DNA of 41,561 nucleotides, taken from Limnohabitans sp. Rim8 (GTDB taxonomy: Bacteria; Pseudomonadota; Gammaproteobacteria; Burkholderiales; Burkholderiaceae_C). A program made the translations under genes and the position numbers. The stretch is taken from positions 1 through 41,561 of the forward strand of contig CAMDKK010000035.1 in the NCBI GenBank assembly GCA_945901045.1, given 5' to 3'. Under the pieces are notes generated by a model, which was not told the origin of the DNA, did not search any database, and worked only from the letters and a program-made list of their open reading frames with translations. This document shows positions 9,283-17,472 of the stretch, in pieces; positions within the stretch are counted from its first letter, which is position 1; each line of letters opens with the position of its first letter.

Positions 9283-10901
9283 AAACCAACCGCCTGACCA
9301 TCACGACGCGAATCGCTGGCCGCCACATAGCCCTGCACCTTGGGGTCACCCATGCGCCAAATGAATTGGCCCGCACCAAAGTCTTGGTACGAGTCGTTGA
9401 TCACATCCATGTGGTGTCCAAGCTGCGCCAAACCTTGGACGGTCTGAGCGTTCATGTCGGCTTCTACGTTGATCGAGTAGCCTGCGTTGTAACGCCAGCG
9501 GGGTGCGTCGCATGCCGCCTGCGGGTTTTGACCGTAGTCAAGCATACGGACCAAGGTCTGCATATGGCCTTGGGGTTGCATGTTGGCACCCATCACGCCG
9601 TAGCTCATCACCGGCTGACCGTCTTGGGTCAGGAAAGCTGGAATGATGGTGTGGAATGGTCGCTTGCCAGGTGCCACCAAGTTGGCCGGATTCAAACCAC
9701 CTGACTGCACGTTGAAGCCATGCCCGCGGTTTTGCAAACTGACGCCAAACTCCGGCTCCACGCAACCTGAACCAAAGCCCATGTAATTGCTTTGAATGAA
9801 GCTGACCATCATGCCGTTCTCGTCAGCGGCCGTCAGATAAATCGTGCCTCCCTTGACCGGATTGCCTGCGCCAAAATCTTGCGCCTTGTTCATTTGAATC
9901 AATTGAGCCCGACTGGCCAAATAGGCCGGGTCCAGCATTTGGGCGGGGGTGACTTCCATCGCGCTGGGGTCGGCCACATAACGGTAGACGTCAGCAAAGG
10001 CCAGCTTCATCGCCTCGATTTGCAAATGCTGTGAATCCACGCCATCCACCGGTAAGCCAGCCACATCAAAGTGCTCCAGGATACCCAAGGCTATGAGTGC
10101 AGCAATGCCTTGGCCGTTGGGCGGGATTTCATGCAAGGTGTAGCCACGGTAATTTTGCGCAATCGGCGTGACCCACTCAGGGCGGTAGTCGGCAAAGTCT
10201 TTGGCCGTCAAAGTGCCGCCATGCTGGACGCTGAAGCGTTCAATGGCCTGTGCAATTTCACCGCCATAAAAAGCTTGTCCTTTGCTTTCGGCAATGGCAC
10301 GCAAGCCACGGGCTGCGGCTTTGAACTGAAATAATTCGCCCACATCGGGTGCACGCCCCCAAGGTAAAAAACCCTCTGCAAAGCCGGGCATTGATTGCAA
10401 TTCGGGCATGGCCGCTGTCCATTTTTGTTGCACCACAACAGGCAACAAATAACCGCGCTCGGCAATGTCGATAGCCGGCTCCATCAGGTCGGCGAAAGGC
10501 AGTTTGCCAAACCGTTCGCTGAGCGCAACCCAGCTGCTGACCGCGCCGGGCACCGTCACAGAATCAAAGCCGCGCTTGGGGGGAGTGGCCACATCGGCAC
10601 CGTATTTGCGTTTGAAGTAGTCAGGCGTCCAGCTCTGCGGCGCGTTGCCCGAGGCATTCAGGCCATGCAGTTGCTGGCCGTCCCACAAAATACAAAAAGC
10701 GTCAGACCCCAGTCCATTGCTGACCGGCTCGGTGATGGTCAGTGTGGCCGCTGCCGCAATGGCGGCATCGACTGCATTGCCGCCCTTGAGCATCATGCGC
10801 AGTCCAGCTTGCGCAGCCAGGGGGTGCGATGTGGAGACCACATTGCGTGCAAACAAGGGCAGGCGTGCGCTGCTGTAAGGGGCATTGAAATTGAAAGTCA
10901 T
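9279..10901 (-). CDS. ggt: Gamma-glutamyltransferase family protein
   Basis: A 540-residue Ntn-hydrolase precursor of the gamma-glutamyltransferase/acylase family. It begins with the family text 'SSARLPLFARNVVSTSHPLA' and GGNAVDAAIAAAATL. The large subunit runs to about residue 350. The expected autocleavage Thr is in KGGTIYLTAADENGMMVSF, where GT-x-x-x-T-A-A-D replaces the more usual DTTHxSVVD. The small subunit follows (GFGSGCVEPEFG, NRGHGF). No signal peptide is evident, unlike classical periplasmic GGT. The family splits gamma-glutamyl amides such as glutathione; the substrate here is not certain. It starts 6 bases after the Bug-protein stop, so it belongs to the tct operon, hinting at hydrolysis of the imported compound or a product of it. 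Confidence 0.88.
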   Translation of the reverse strand: MTFNFNAPYSSARLPLFARNVVSTSHPLAAQAGLRMMLKGGNAVDAAIAAAATLTITEPVSNGLGSDAFCILWDGQQLHGLNASGNAPQSWTPDYFKRKYGADVATPPKRGFDSVTVPGAVSSWVALSERFGKLPFADLMEPAIDIAERGYLLPVVVQQKWTAAMPELQSMPGFAEGFLPWGRAPDVGELFQFKAAARGLRAIAESKGQAFYGGEIAQAIERFSVQHGGTLTAKDFADYRPEWVTPIAQNYRGYTLHEIPPNGQGIAALIALGILEHFDVAGLPVDGVDSQHLQIEAMKLAFADVYRYVADPSAMEVTPAQMLDPAYLASRAQLIQMNKAQDFGAGNPVKGGTIYLTAADENGMMVSFIQSNYMGFGSGCVEPEFGVSLQNRGHGFNVQSGGLNPANLVAPGKRPFHTIIPAFLTQDGQPVMSYGVMGANMQPQGHMQTLVRMLDYGQNPQAACDAPRWRYNAGYSINVEADMNAQTVQGLAQLGHHMDVINDSYQDFGAGQFIWRMGDPKVQGYVAASDSRRDGQAVGF

Positions 10902-10907
10902 ACCGGG

Positions 10908-11894
10908 TCAGTCCATCGAAATTTTGCGTTCATTGATGATTTTTTTCCATTTGGCCGATTCACTGGCCAGCATGCTTGTAAATTCAGCAGGCGTACCGCC
11001 AACAGCTTCAATGCCCAGCTTTTGCAATTTGTCGGCAACCTCCGCATCTTTGAGTGCCTGATTGGCCGCCGTGTTGATCCGGCTGACCAGTTCAGGACGT
11101 AAACCCGGCGGGCCGAACACACCAAACCAAGTGGTCGACTCGTAACCTGGCAAAACCTCTGAGATGGGCGGAACACCAGGTGCCAACGGGGTGCGCTGCG
11201 CAGTCGTCACTCCCAGTGCACGCAAGCGACCATCGCGCACATGCGGTAAGCCTGTGGGCAAGGAGTCAAACAACACGTCCACTTTGCCGCTGATCAAATC
11301 CGGCATGGCCAAGGCCGTGCCTTTGTAGGGAATGTGCACCACAAACACGCCTGCCTGTGATTTGAACAACTCTGCCGTCAATTGCACGATGGTGCCGTTG
11401 CCACTGGAGGCGTAGTTCAAACGCCCTGGATTCTTGCGGGCGTAGTCGATCCACTCTTGCACCGTCTTAGCGGGCGACGAATTGGGGACCAGCATGATGC
11501 TGGGCGCGTTGCCCACTTGGCCAATGGGCGTGAAATCCCGCACCGCGTCGTAAGGCATTTTGGGATTCAAGTTCGGCCCAATGGAATGCGTGCTGGACGT
11601 GGCCAGCAGCAAGGTATAGCCATCGGGCGGGGCTTTGGCCACCATGTCAGAGCCCAAAGTACCCCCCGCTCCGGGCTTGTTGTCAACGACCACCGATGTG
11701 CCGAGTTTTTCGGCCAGCTTTTGTGAAAGGGTTCTGGCAAAAATATCCGTTGCGCCGCCCGCTGGGAACGGCACGATAAGTCGGATGGGTTTACTGGGGT
11801 AGGTTTGCGCCTGCGCCCCGACCGAAACCATCAGGCAAAAGGCCATCCAAGCCATTGCCGTCTTCAGGGCCAAATTGAAGTTATTTTTTTTCAT
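10908..11894 (-). CDS. Bug-family (TctC-like) periplasmic binding protein
   Basis: Periplasmic solute receptor for a tripartite tricarboxylate transporter. The start is taken at 11894 (MKKNNFNL), giving 328 residues with a Sec signal ending at VGAQAQ; the frame to 11981 would overlap tctA and has no leader there. Bug landmarks are all present: YPSKPIRLIVPFPAGGATDI, NKPGAGGTLGSDMVAKAPPD, and the YASSGNGTIVQLTAELF and VPYKG-like (IPYKGTA) ligand loops. Burkholderiales carry many orphan Bug proteins; this one sits with its own tctA/tctB. The ligand could be a carboxylate or, given the ggt neighbour, an acylated amino acid; this is inference. Confidence 0.93.
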   Translation of the reverse strand: MKKNNFNLALKTAMAWMAFCLMVSVGAQAQTYPSKPIRLIVPFPAGGATDIFARTLSQKLAEKLGTSVVVDNKPGAGGTLGSDMVAKAPPDGYTLLLATSSTHSIGPNLNPKMPYDAVRDFTPIGQVGNAPSIMLVPNSSPAKTVQEWIDYARKNPGRLNYASSGNGTIVQLTAELFKSQAGVFVVHIPYKGTALAMPDLISGKVDVLFDSLPTGLPHVRDGRLRALGVTTAQRTPLAPGVPPISEVLPGYESTTWFGVFGPPGLRPELVSRINTAANQALKDAEVADKLQKLGIEAVGGTPAEFTSMLASESAKWKKIINERKISMD

Positions 11895-11929
11895 GACAAG
11901 ATTTTGGCAGAGTTTGGCCAGCGCCAATG

Positions 11930-11955
11930 AAAACAGCGCCCGAAGGCGCCGTTTT
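11930..11955 (-). terminator. Intra-operon hairpin between tctA and the Bug gene
   Basis: Eleven bases at 11930-11940 pair with 11945-11955 around a four-base loop, with one mismatch. Read on the minus strand it is a GC-rich stem closed by a TTCG loop (an extra-stable tetraloop) and followed by TTTT. It lies in the 83-base gap between the tctA stop and the binding-protein start. It looks like a partial terminator or RNA-processing/stability element that sets different levels of the receptor and the membrane subunits. Confidence 0.6.
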
Positions 11956-11977
11956 GCAAGATAAATTTGCGGAGAGA

Positions 11978-13489
11978 TCACTCTTCCACGAAAGCTTCTT
12001 CTCGTTTGGATTTAACCGCAGGCAAAAGCACGATCACCAGCAGCACCACCGCAGCTGCCAACAAACTGGCCGACAAGCCACGCGTCACGAACACTGTCCA
12101 GTCACCACGGGACAAGAGCAGCGCACGACGCAGGTTTTCTTCCATCATCGGCCCCAGAATAAAGCCGAGCAACAAGGGTGCTGGTTCCACGCCGAGTTTG
12201 ATGAACGTGTAACCAATCACACCAAAAACCGCCACCATCCAGATGTCGAAGGTGTTGTTGTTAGTGGAATACACACCGATCGCGCAAAAAAGCACAATGG
12301 CGGGGAACAACCAGCGGTAAGGCACGGTCAATAATTTGATCCACATGCCAATCAATGGCAAGTTCAAGATCACCAACATGGCGTTTCCGAGCCACATGGA
12401 AGCGATAAGCCCCCAGAACAATTCAGGATTGCTGGTCATCACCTGGGGTCCAGGCTGGATGTTGTGGATCGTCATCGCACCCACCATCAAAGCCATCACC
12501 GCATTGGGCGGAATGCCCAAGGTCAGCAAGGGAATGAAGGAGGTTTGTGAGCCCGCATTGTTGGCCGATTCAGGGGCAGCCACTCCGCGGATGTTGCCTT
12601 GACCGAAAGGCACTTCACCCGGACGGAGTTTGGTTTTCTTCTCGATCGTGTAAGCCGCAAAGGCCGCCAACAAAGCACCGCCACCTGGCAAGATGCCCAA
12701 AATAGAACCGATTGCGGTACCCCGCAACACCGCAGGAATCATGTTCCTGAAGTCTTCTTTGGAAGGGAACAAGCCCGTCACTTTGCCGGTGAAAACTTCA
12801 CGCTCATCTTCAGGCTTGGACAGGTTAGAGATGATTTCCCCGTAACCAAACACGCCCATGGCGATCACGATAAAGCCAATGCCATCGGTCAATTCGGGAA
12901 TGTCAAAGCTGAATCGCGCCACACCAGAGTTCACATCGGTGCCGACCAAGCCGAGCAGCAAGCCCAACACAATCATGGCCACAGCTTTGAGCAAGGAACC
13001 CGAAGCCAACACCACAGCACCAATCAAGCCCAAAATCATGAGCGAAAAATACTCAGCTGGGCCGAATTTGAAAGCCACTTCAGTCAAAGGCGCCGCAAAA
13101 GCCGCCAAGATCAAAGTGCCCACGCAACCCGCGAAGAACGAGCCCAAGCCCGCTGCAGCCAAAGCCGGTCCGGCTCGACCTTTGCGGGCCATTTGGTAGC
13201 CGTCGATCACGGTCACCACCGACGACGACTCGCCAGGCAAGTTAACCAAAATCGCTGTTGTAGAACCGCCGTATTGGGCACCGTAATAAATACCGGCCAA
13301 CATGATCAGCGCGGCGACAGGAGGCAAGGCATACGTGGCGGGCAGCAACATGGCGATGGTCGCAACAGGACCAATACCAGGCAACACACCGATCAAAGTG
13401 CCCAACATGCACCCGAGAAAAGCGTACAACAAGTTTTGTACAGTGAAAGCCACCCCAAAACCCAAAGCGAGATTATTGTAAAGTTCCAT
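11978..13489 (-). CDS. tctA: Tripartite tricarboxylate transporter, large membrane subunit
   Basis: A 503-residue inner-membrane protein with about 11-12 hydrophobic segments. It shows the internally repeated TctA motifs: GVLPGIGPVATIAMLLP near residue 40 and LGILPGGGALLAAFAAY in the middle. The C-terminal GFILGPMMEENLRRALLLS is diagnostic. It forms the transport pore with TctB and receives substrate from the Bug protein, driven by the ion gradient. It starts 13 bases after the tctB stop. The order tctB-tctA-binding protein differs from the classical tctC-tctB-tctA order of Salmonella but is common in Burkholderiales. Confidence 0.95.
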   Translation of the reverse strand: MELYNNLALGFGVAFTVQNLLYAFLGCMLGTLIGVLPGIGPVATIAMLLPATYALPPVAALIMLAGIYYGAQYGGSTTAILVNLPGESSSVVTVIDGYQMARKGRAGPALAAAGLGSFFAGCVGTLILAAFAAPLTEVAFKFGPAEYFSLMILGLIGAVVLASGSLLKAVAMIVLGLLLGLVGTDVNSGVARFSFDIPELTDGIGFIVIAMGVFGYGEIISNLSKPEDEREVFTGKVTGLFPSKEDFRNMIPAVLRGTAIGSILGILPGGGALLAAFAAYTIEKKTKLRPGEVPFGQGNIRGVAAPESANNAGSQTSFIPLLTLGIPPNAVMALMVGAMTIHNIQPGPQVMTSNPELFWGLIASMWLGNAMLVILNLPLIGMWIKLLTVPYRWLFPAIVLFCAIGVYSTNNNTFDIWMVAVFGVIGYTFIKLGVEPAPLLLGFILGPMMEENLRRALLLSRGDWTVFVTRGLSASLLAAAVVLLVIVLLPAVKSKREEAFVEE

Positions 13490-13502
13490 GGTATTTTTCT
13501 CC

Positions 13503-13991
13503 TCAGCCTGTGATGAACGTAGGCCACACAGGGAACTGCAATTTCAGCAGCACCACGAAAGCCAAGTAGCTTCCGATAGACAGTACGGTGGACAAAATCA
13601 ATACTTCTTTGAGTACAAAGACGTTACCAGCTTTGCTGACCACGATCGTGGTGCCATAAATGGCCGCAATCAAACCCATGGCTGGTAATTTGAGGCTGGG
13701 CAAACCACCGAGCAAAATGCCGAACAGCACGTTGCCACAAATGATGTAGAGCAGTGGCTTCCAAGCCCAACCGCCGATTTTTTCACCATCGGCTGTTTCC
13801 ACCACCAAGGACTTGAACATGATCAATGACCCCAAAAGGGCCAACAGCACACCCAGCGAAAGCGGGAAATAACCCGGCCCCATGCGCGCGCCTGTGCCGA
13901 TGTTGTAACTTGTTGCTCCGTAGGCAAAAGCGCCGCCGATAACGGCAAACATCAGCCCAGAGAAAAAGTCTTTTTGACTTTTGATATTCAC
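13503..13991 (-). CDS. tctB: Tripartite tricarboxylate transporter, small membrane subunit
   Basis: About 162 residues with four hydrophobic helices, in the TctB pattern: 'FFSGLMFAVIGGAFAYGA' then 'NIGTGARMGPGYFPLSLG' (split as FFSGLMFAVIGGAFAYGA and ARMGPGYFPLSLG), the signature of the family. I place the start at GTG 13991 because GGAGGAG lies at the right distance before it and the residue run VNIKSQKDF begins the family homology. The longer frame to 14063 adds unrelated sequence. It is the first gene of the tctB-tctA-Bug-ggt unit. No clear promoter boxes were found in the gap to 14172. Confidence 0.9.
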   Translation of the reverse strand: MNIKSQKDFFSGLMFAVIGGAFAYGATSYNIGTGARMGPGYFPLSLGVLLALLGSLIMFKSLVVETADGEKIGGWAWKPLLYIICGNVLFGILLGGLPSLKLPAMGLIAAIYGTTIVVSKAGNVFVLKEVLILSTVLSIGSYLAFVVLLKLQFPVWPTFITG

Positions 13992-14171
13992 GATGTAACT
14001 CCTCCAAAGTTTGGATGTGCCGATTGTGGGGTCTTTAACGCAAAATGAACATGTGGATTTCACCTATGTCCCGCGTGCGATAGACAAGTCTGCAGGCCTT
14101 GCAGTGCCTCATATGCTCGTGGTTAACCCTTGGTTTTAGGGATTCCAGAACCTGGTCACAGCCACCCCCTT

Positions 14172-14954
14172 TCAGAACTTCGCCAAGGGCTTGAACATCT
14201 TCAACCATTTGCCCGCAGGCCAGCCGAATTGTTGCTCGATGCTGTCTGCTTGAGACTGCATGGCCTCGCGTTCGGGTCGGTGGGGGGTTCTTTGCGCCAG
14301 CACAATCGTGTTCCCTTCGCGGGTAGGCTTGAAGTCCCATACCGCGTCTTCGCGGAATACTTGGGCTATTTTTTCCAAGCTGCGCTCGTAACTGGAAGCG
14401 CGGCCAAACAGATTCACGGTCATGCAACCCACTTCGGTGAGCAGATTGCGGCACTGGTCGTAAAACTCGACGCTGTCCAGAACAGGCAAGGCGGCTTCCT
14501 GGTCGTACAAGTCCACATGCAGCAAATCGACCGTGCCCAGCCATTCTTGTTTCTGAATTTCTTGGCCCGCATCGGCCAATACGACACGCAAGCGCTCGTC
14601 ATCGGGTGGCAACTTGAACCAACCCCGACAGGCATGCAAAACCCCTGGATTGATCTCAATGGCGGTGCAAGTCATGTTGAGTTTTTTGTAACAAAACTTG
14701 GTCAGCGTTGAAGCCCCCAAGCCCAGTTGCATGGCATGCCCGCCTGTGACGGCGGCGGGATCCAGAAACAACAAACCGACCATCATGCGTTGCACGTATT
14801 CCAGTTCAATGTCATAAGGTTTGGCGATCAGCATGGAGCCCTGGATCCAGGGCGTACCCAAATGCAGGTAGCGAACCTTGCCGTTTTCGGAAAAATTCAC
14901 TTCAGGGAGCGAATGGGGGTTAATTTTGCGCATAGTCGTATTTTCGCTCATCAC
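14172..14954 (-). CDS. Spermidine-synthase-like (SpeE fold) protein
   Basis: A 260-residue protein with a Rossmann methyltransferase-type core. The glycine loop is MQLGLGASTLTKF, the acidic strand end CTAIEINPGVLH, and the third motif DLLHVDLYDQEA. This is the pattern of spermidine-synthase-like proteins, but it lacks the N-terminal beta-domain and the full substrate motif of true SpeE. Annotation as polyamine synthase would therefore be unsafe. Its start lies 3 bases from the LacI-type palindrome at 14958-14971, divergent from the regulator gene. It may be affected by that regulator, although its product has no obvious role in glucan use. Confidence 0.8.
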   Translation of the reverse strand: MMSENTTMRKINPHSLPEVNFSENGKVRYLHLGTPWIQGSMLIAKPYDIELEYVQRMMVGLLFLDPAAVTGGHAMQLGLGASTLTKFCYKKLNMTCTAIEINPGVLHACRGWFKLPPDDERLRVVLADAGQEIQKQEWLGTVDLLHVDLYDQEAALPVLDSVEFYDQCRNLLTEVGCMTVNLFGRASSYERSLEKIAQVFREDAVWDFKPTREGNTIVLAQRTPHRPEREAMQSQADSIEQQFGWPAGKWLKMFKPLAKF

Positions 14955-14957
14955 TTA

Positions 14958-14971
14958 TGAAAGCGATTTCA
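14958..14971. promoter_or_regulatory. LacI-type operator in front of the regulator gene
   Basis: TGAAAGCGATTTCA differs from the perfect palindrome TGAAAGCGCTTTCA by one base. It keeps the central CpG into which LacI-family hinge helices insert. It lies 64 bases upstream of the lacI-family start and 3 bases from the start of the divergent SpeE-like gene. It is therefore a candidate for autoregulation or for repression of the divergent gene. I did not find convincing -35/-10 boxes in either direction here. The site also fits the general LacI/GalR (cre-like) consensus TGWAANCGNTNWCA. Confidence 0.7.
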
Positions 14972-15035
14972 CTCTATTGGGTTACCATGGAAACTTGATC
15001 AATGATTCTGTTTTAAATAACCTTATCCCAGTCCT

Positions 15036-16067
15036 ATGAAACCCAAACGTATTGGCAAAAATCCCTCAAACATCGTGACCCTGGACATGGTCGCCATAGA
15101 GTCGGGGGTTTCTCCCAGCACGGTTTCGCGCCTCCTGAACGGCACTGCCACGGTCAGCGAAGAGAAGAAAAAATCGATTGATGCCGCCATCGCCAAGCTC
15201 GGTTTTGTGCCCAACCCCGTCGCTAGAGGCTTAGCTGGCGGACGCACTCTGAGCATCGGTGTGGTCACGCAAGCCCTAGACAGTCCCTTTTACGGGGCAG
15301 CCTTGCGCGGCATCGAAGATGAGCTGGACCCCGCTGGCTACAGCCCTCTTTTTGTCAGCGCTCACTGGAATTTGGCCTCAGAAGTCCGCTGCATTGACAT
15401 GCTGCGATCAAGACGTGTAGACGGATTCATTGTGCTCAACGGACGCATGACAGACAACGCATTGAAAAATATCGCTGCAAACTTGCCTCTGGTGGTCACA
15501 GGTCGGCAAATTAAGGGCCCCGGACTTTTTGCATTGAATTTCGACAATTTAGGTGGGGGTTTTCAAGCGACGCAACACCTGATTCAACTCGGCCATCGCC
15601 GAATTGCATTTATTGCAGGTGACCCAGAGCATCCCGACGCAAATGAGCGCTTCAAGGGCTATCTGAACGCCCTCAAAGCGGCCAATATTTCATTTGATCC
15701 TAACTTGGTCGTAGCGGGCGAATACCACGAGATAAGCGGCCTGTTGGCAGTTGACCGTCTGTTGGCCAGCCAACAGCAGTTCACTGCCATTTTTGCCGCC
15801 AATGACCAAATGGCTTTTGGGGCGGCGTTGAGTTTGCATCGGCATGCATTGCGTGTCCCTGATGACGTGTCACTCATGGGTTTTGACGATCTTGCCAATT
15901 CGCTGTACTGCGCCCCACCGTTAAGCACCATCCATCAACCGGCTTATGAACTTGGTCGATTGGCTGCTTCGGCAATGCTGCAATTGCTGGCCGGGAAAAA
16001 ACCCACAGCGGTGATGCCTGCACCCGTGCTCATCGCGCGCGATTCCACTCGCCGTTTGCGGGTTTAA
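15036..16067 (+). CDS. LacI-family transcriptional regulator of the glucan locus
   Basis: A 343-residue LacI/GalR repressor. Residues about 10-65 hold the helix-turn-helix and hinge: LDMVAIESGVSPSTVSRLLN, then NPVARGLAGGRTLSIGVV. The recognition helix SPSTVSR and hinge NPVARGLA resemble CcpA/GalR-type readers, which fits the TGAAAGCGCTTTCA sites around it. The periplasmic-binding-protein-like sensor domain follows (VDGFIVLNGR, LGHRRIAFIAGDPEHPDANE, FAANDQMAFGAALSLH, LMGFDD). It is a local regulator beside the genes it probably controls. The inducer is presumably a laminari-oligosaccharide or glucose derivative, not deducible from sequence. It is transcribed in the same direction as the ABC operon, which has its own promoter. 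Confidence 0.93.
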   Translation: MKPKRIGKNPSNIVTLDMVAIESGVSPSTVSRLLNGTATVSEEKKKSIDAAIAKLGFVPNPVARGLAGGRTLSIGVVTQALDSPFYGAALRGIEDELDPAGYSPLFVSAHWNLASEVRCIDMLRSRRVDGFIVLNGRMTDNALKNIAANLPLVVTGRQIKGPGLFALNFDNLGGGFQATQHLIQLGHRRIAFIAGDPEHPDANERFKGYLNALKAANISFDPNLVVAGEYHEISGLLAVDRLLASQQQFTAIFAANDQMAFGAALSLHRHALRVPDDVSLMGFDDLANSLYCAPPLSTIHQPAYELGRLAASAMLQLLAGKKPTAVMPAPVLIARDSTRRLRV

Positions 16068-16107
16068 CTTCGGGATTACCCGAGATCGAAAGTTTATTTT
16101 TCCTTCC

Positions 16108-16130
16108 TATAATCCATGAAAGCGCTTTCA
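16108..16130 (+). promoter_or_regulatory. Promoter -10 and overlapping operator of the ABC/GH1 operon
   Basis: A consensus -10, TATAAT, lies at 16108-16113. The perfect palindrome TGAAAGCGCTTTCA begins 3 bases later (16117-16130), covering the expected start of transcription near 16120. The -35 is weak (around 16086). A bound repressor here would block polymerase. The binding-protein gene begins at 16195 after an AGGAA ribosome site at 16184-16188. Confidence 0.78.
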
Positions 16131-16194
16131 AAACGCCTAATGTCGGCAACTTAGTTGTCAAAACCTTGTCCTTTTTCACGCTCAGGAATTTTTC

Positions 16195-17466
16195 ATGTCA
16201 TTGGCCCGATTGCCCATTGGCTCCAAGACGCTGCGCCGCTTTTTTGCCGCGATGAGTTTCGCTCTGTGCAGTTTGGTCCAAGCCCAAGTCAAAGTCCTGA
16301 TCATCGCCGCCTACCCTGCGGTGGACAGCATCGCCAAATCTGCCGCAGCAGAATGGAAAAAAAAACACCCTGATGTAGAACTCAAAATTGTCAGCCGGTC
16401 CTTTGCGGATCATCACACGGCCATGACCACTGCTCTGTCCACATCTTCGAATCTGCCCGACGTTATGGTGCTCGAGGTTGGCTACGTCGCGCGATTTGCA
16501 GAAAACAGTGGATTGCAAGACTTGTCGCAAGCCCCTTTCGACATCAAAACCCACCAAGCTAAGTTTGTCCCTTATGCATTCAAACAAGCCACTGCACGCT
16601 CTGGCGCTGTGTTAGCGGTTCCCGCCGACATTGGCCCTGGCACTTTACTGTACCGAACCGATCTGCTCAAAAAGGCGGGCATCACAGAAGAGCAGCTCAC
16701 ATCCAGTTGGGAAGGGTACGTGCAATCGGGCATACAAATCAAAGCTAAAACTGGGGCTTACCTCATGCCACATGCACGTGATATGAAGGACATTCTCATC
16801 CGCAGTAACTTGCAAGCGGGTGAAGGCCTTTACCTGGACAACAAGGGCACAGTCCTGATCAATACCCCGCGCTTTGAGCGTGCCTTCGAGTTAGCCAAAC
16901 TGGTCCGCAGCCAAAAGCTCGATGGCAAAATCAATGCTTGGACCACCGAATGGACCGAGGGCTTCAAACGCGGCCAAATTGCCACTCAGATGTCTGGCGC
17001 ATGGTTGGCCGGTCACCTGAACAACTGGATCGCGCCACAAACCAAAGGACTGTGGCGTGCCTCGCAATTGCCTGAGCATTCTTGGGCGTCTTGGGGCGGT
17101 AGTTTTTATGCCATACCCAAAGGCAGTCCAAACAAGTCATTGTCCTGGGATTTCATTCAGATGATGACACTGCAAGCGGACAGGCAACTCAGCGCTTTCA
17201 AGGCTGAAGATGCATTTCCAGCGCTGGTTCAAGTCCATAAAGACCCGTTCCTGGACCAACCCATTGAATTTTTAGGGGGTCAAAAAGCTCGGCTTCTGTG
17301 GCGTGAAGCGGCACAAAAAACTGCCGCTATCGATGTGCATAAGCTCGATCCGATCGCGGAAGAAATTGTCAACACCGAACTCGACAAAGTGTTAGATCAA
17401 GGCAAAGACATTCGCAAAGCGCTGCAGGACGCGCAAGCTCTTTTGGAACGTCGCGCAAGACGCTAA
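16195..17466 (+). CDS. ABC sugar transporter, periplasmic binding protein (family 1)
   Basis: A 423-residue extracellular solute-binding protein of the MalE/UgpB class. It has a Sec signal (basic LRRFF, hydrophobic core, cleavage near LVQAQ). Family landmarks are AAAEWKKKHPDVELKIVSRS, LPDVMVLEVGYVARFAENSG, 'AVPADIGPGTLLYRTDLLKKAG' (shown as GPGTLLYRTDLLKKAG) and MSGAWLAGHLNNW. It is the first gene of an operon with two MalFG-type permeases, a GH1 beta-glucosidase and the ATPase. Given the beta-1,3-glucanases nearby it probably binds laminari-oligosaccharides or other beta-gluco-oligosaccharides in the periplasm. Specificity is inferred from context, not from residues. Confidence 0.92.
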   Translation: MSLARLPIGSKTLRRFFAAMSFALCSLVQAQVKVLIIAAYPAVDSIAKSAAAEWKKKHPDVELKIVSRSFADHHTAMTTALSTSSNLPDVMVLEVGYVARFAENSGLQDLSQAPFDIKTHQAKFVPYAFKQATARSGAVLAVPADIGPGTLLYRTDLLKKAGITEEQLTSSWEGYVQSGIQIKAKTGAYLMPHARDMKDILIRSNLQAGEGLYLDNKGTVLINTPRFERAFELAKLVRSQKLDGKINAWTTEWTEGFKRGQIATQMSGAWLAGHLNNWIAPQTKGLWRASQLPEHSWASWGGSFYAIPKGSPNKSLSWDFIQMMTLQADRQLSAFKAEDAFPALVQVHKDPFLDQPIEFLGGQKARLLWREAAQKTAAIDVHKLDPIAEEIVNTELDKVLDQGKDIRKALQDAQALLERRARR

Positions 17467-17472
17467 AGCCTG

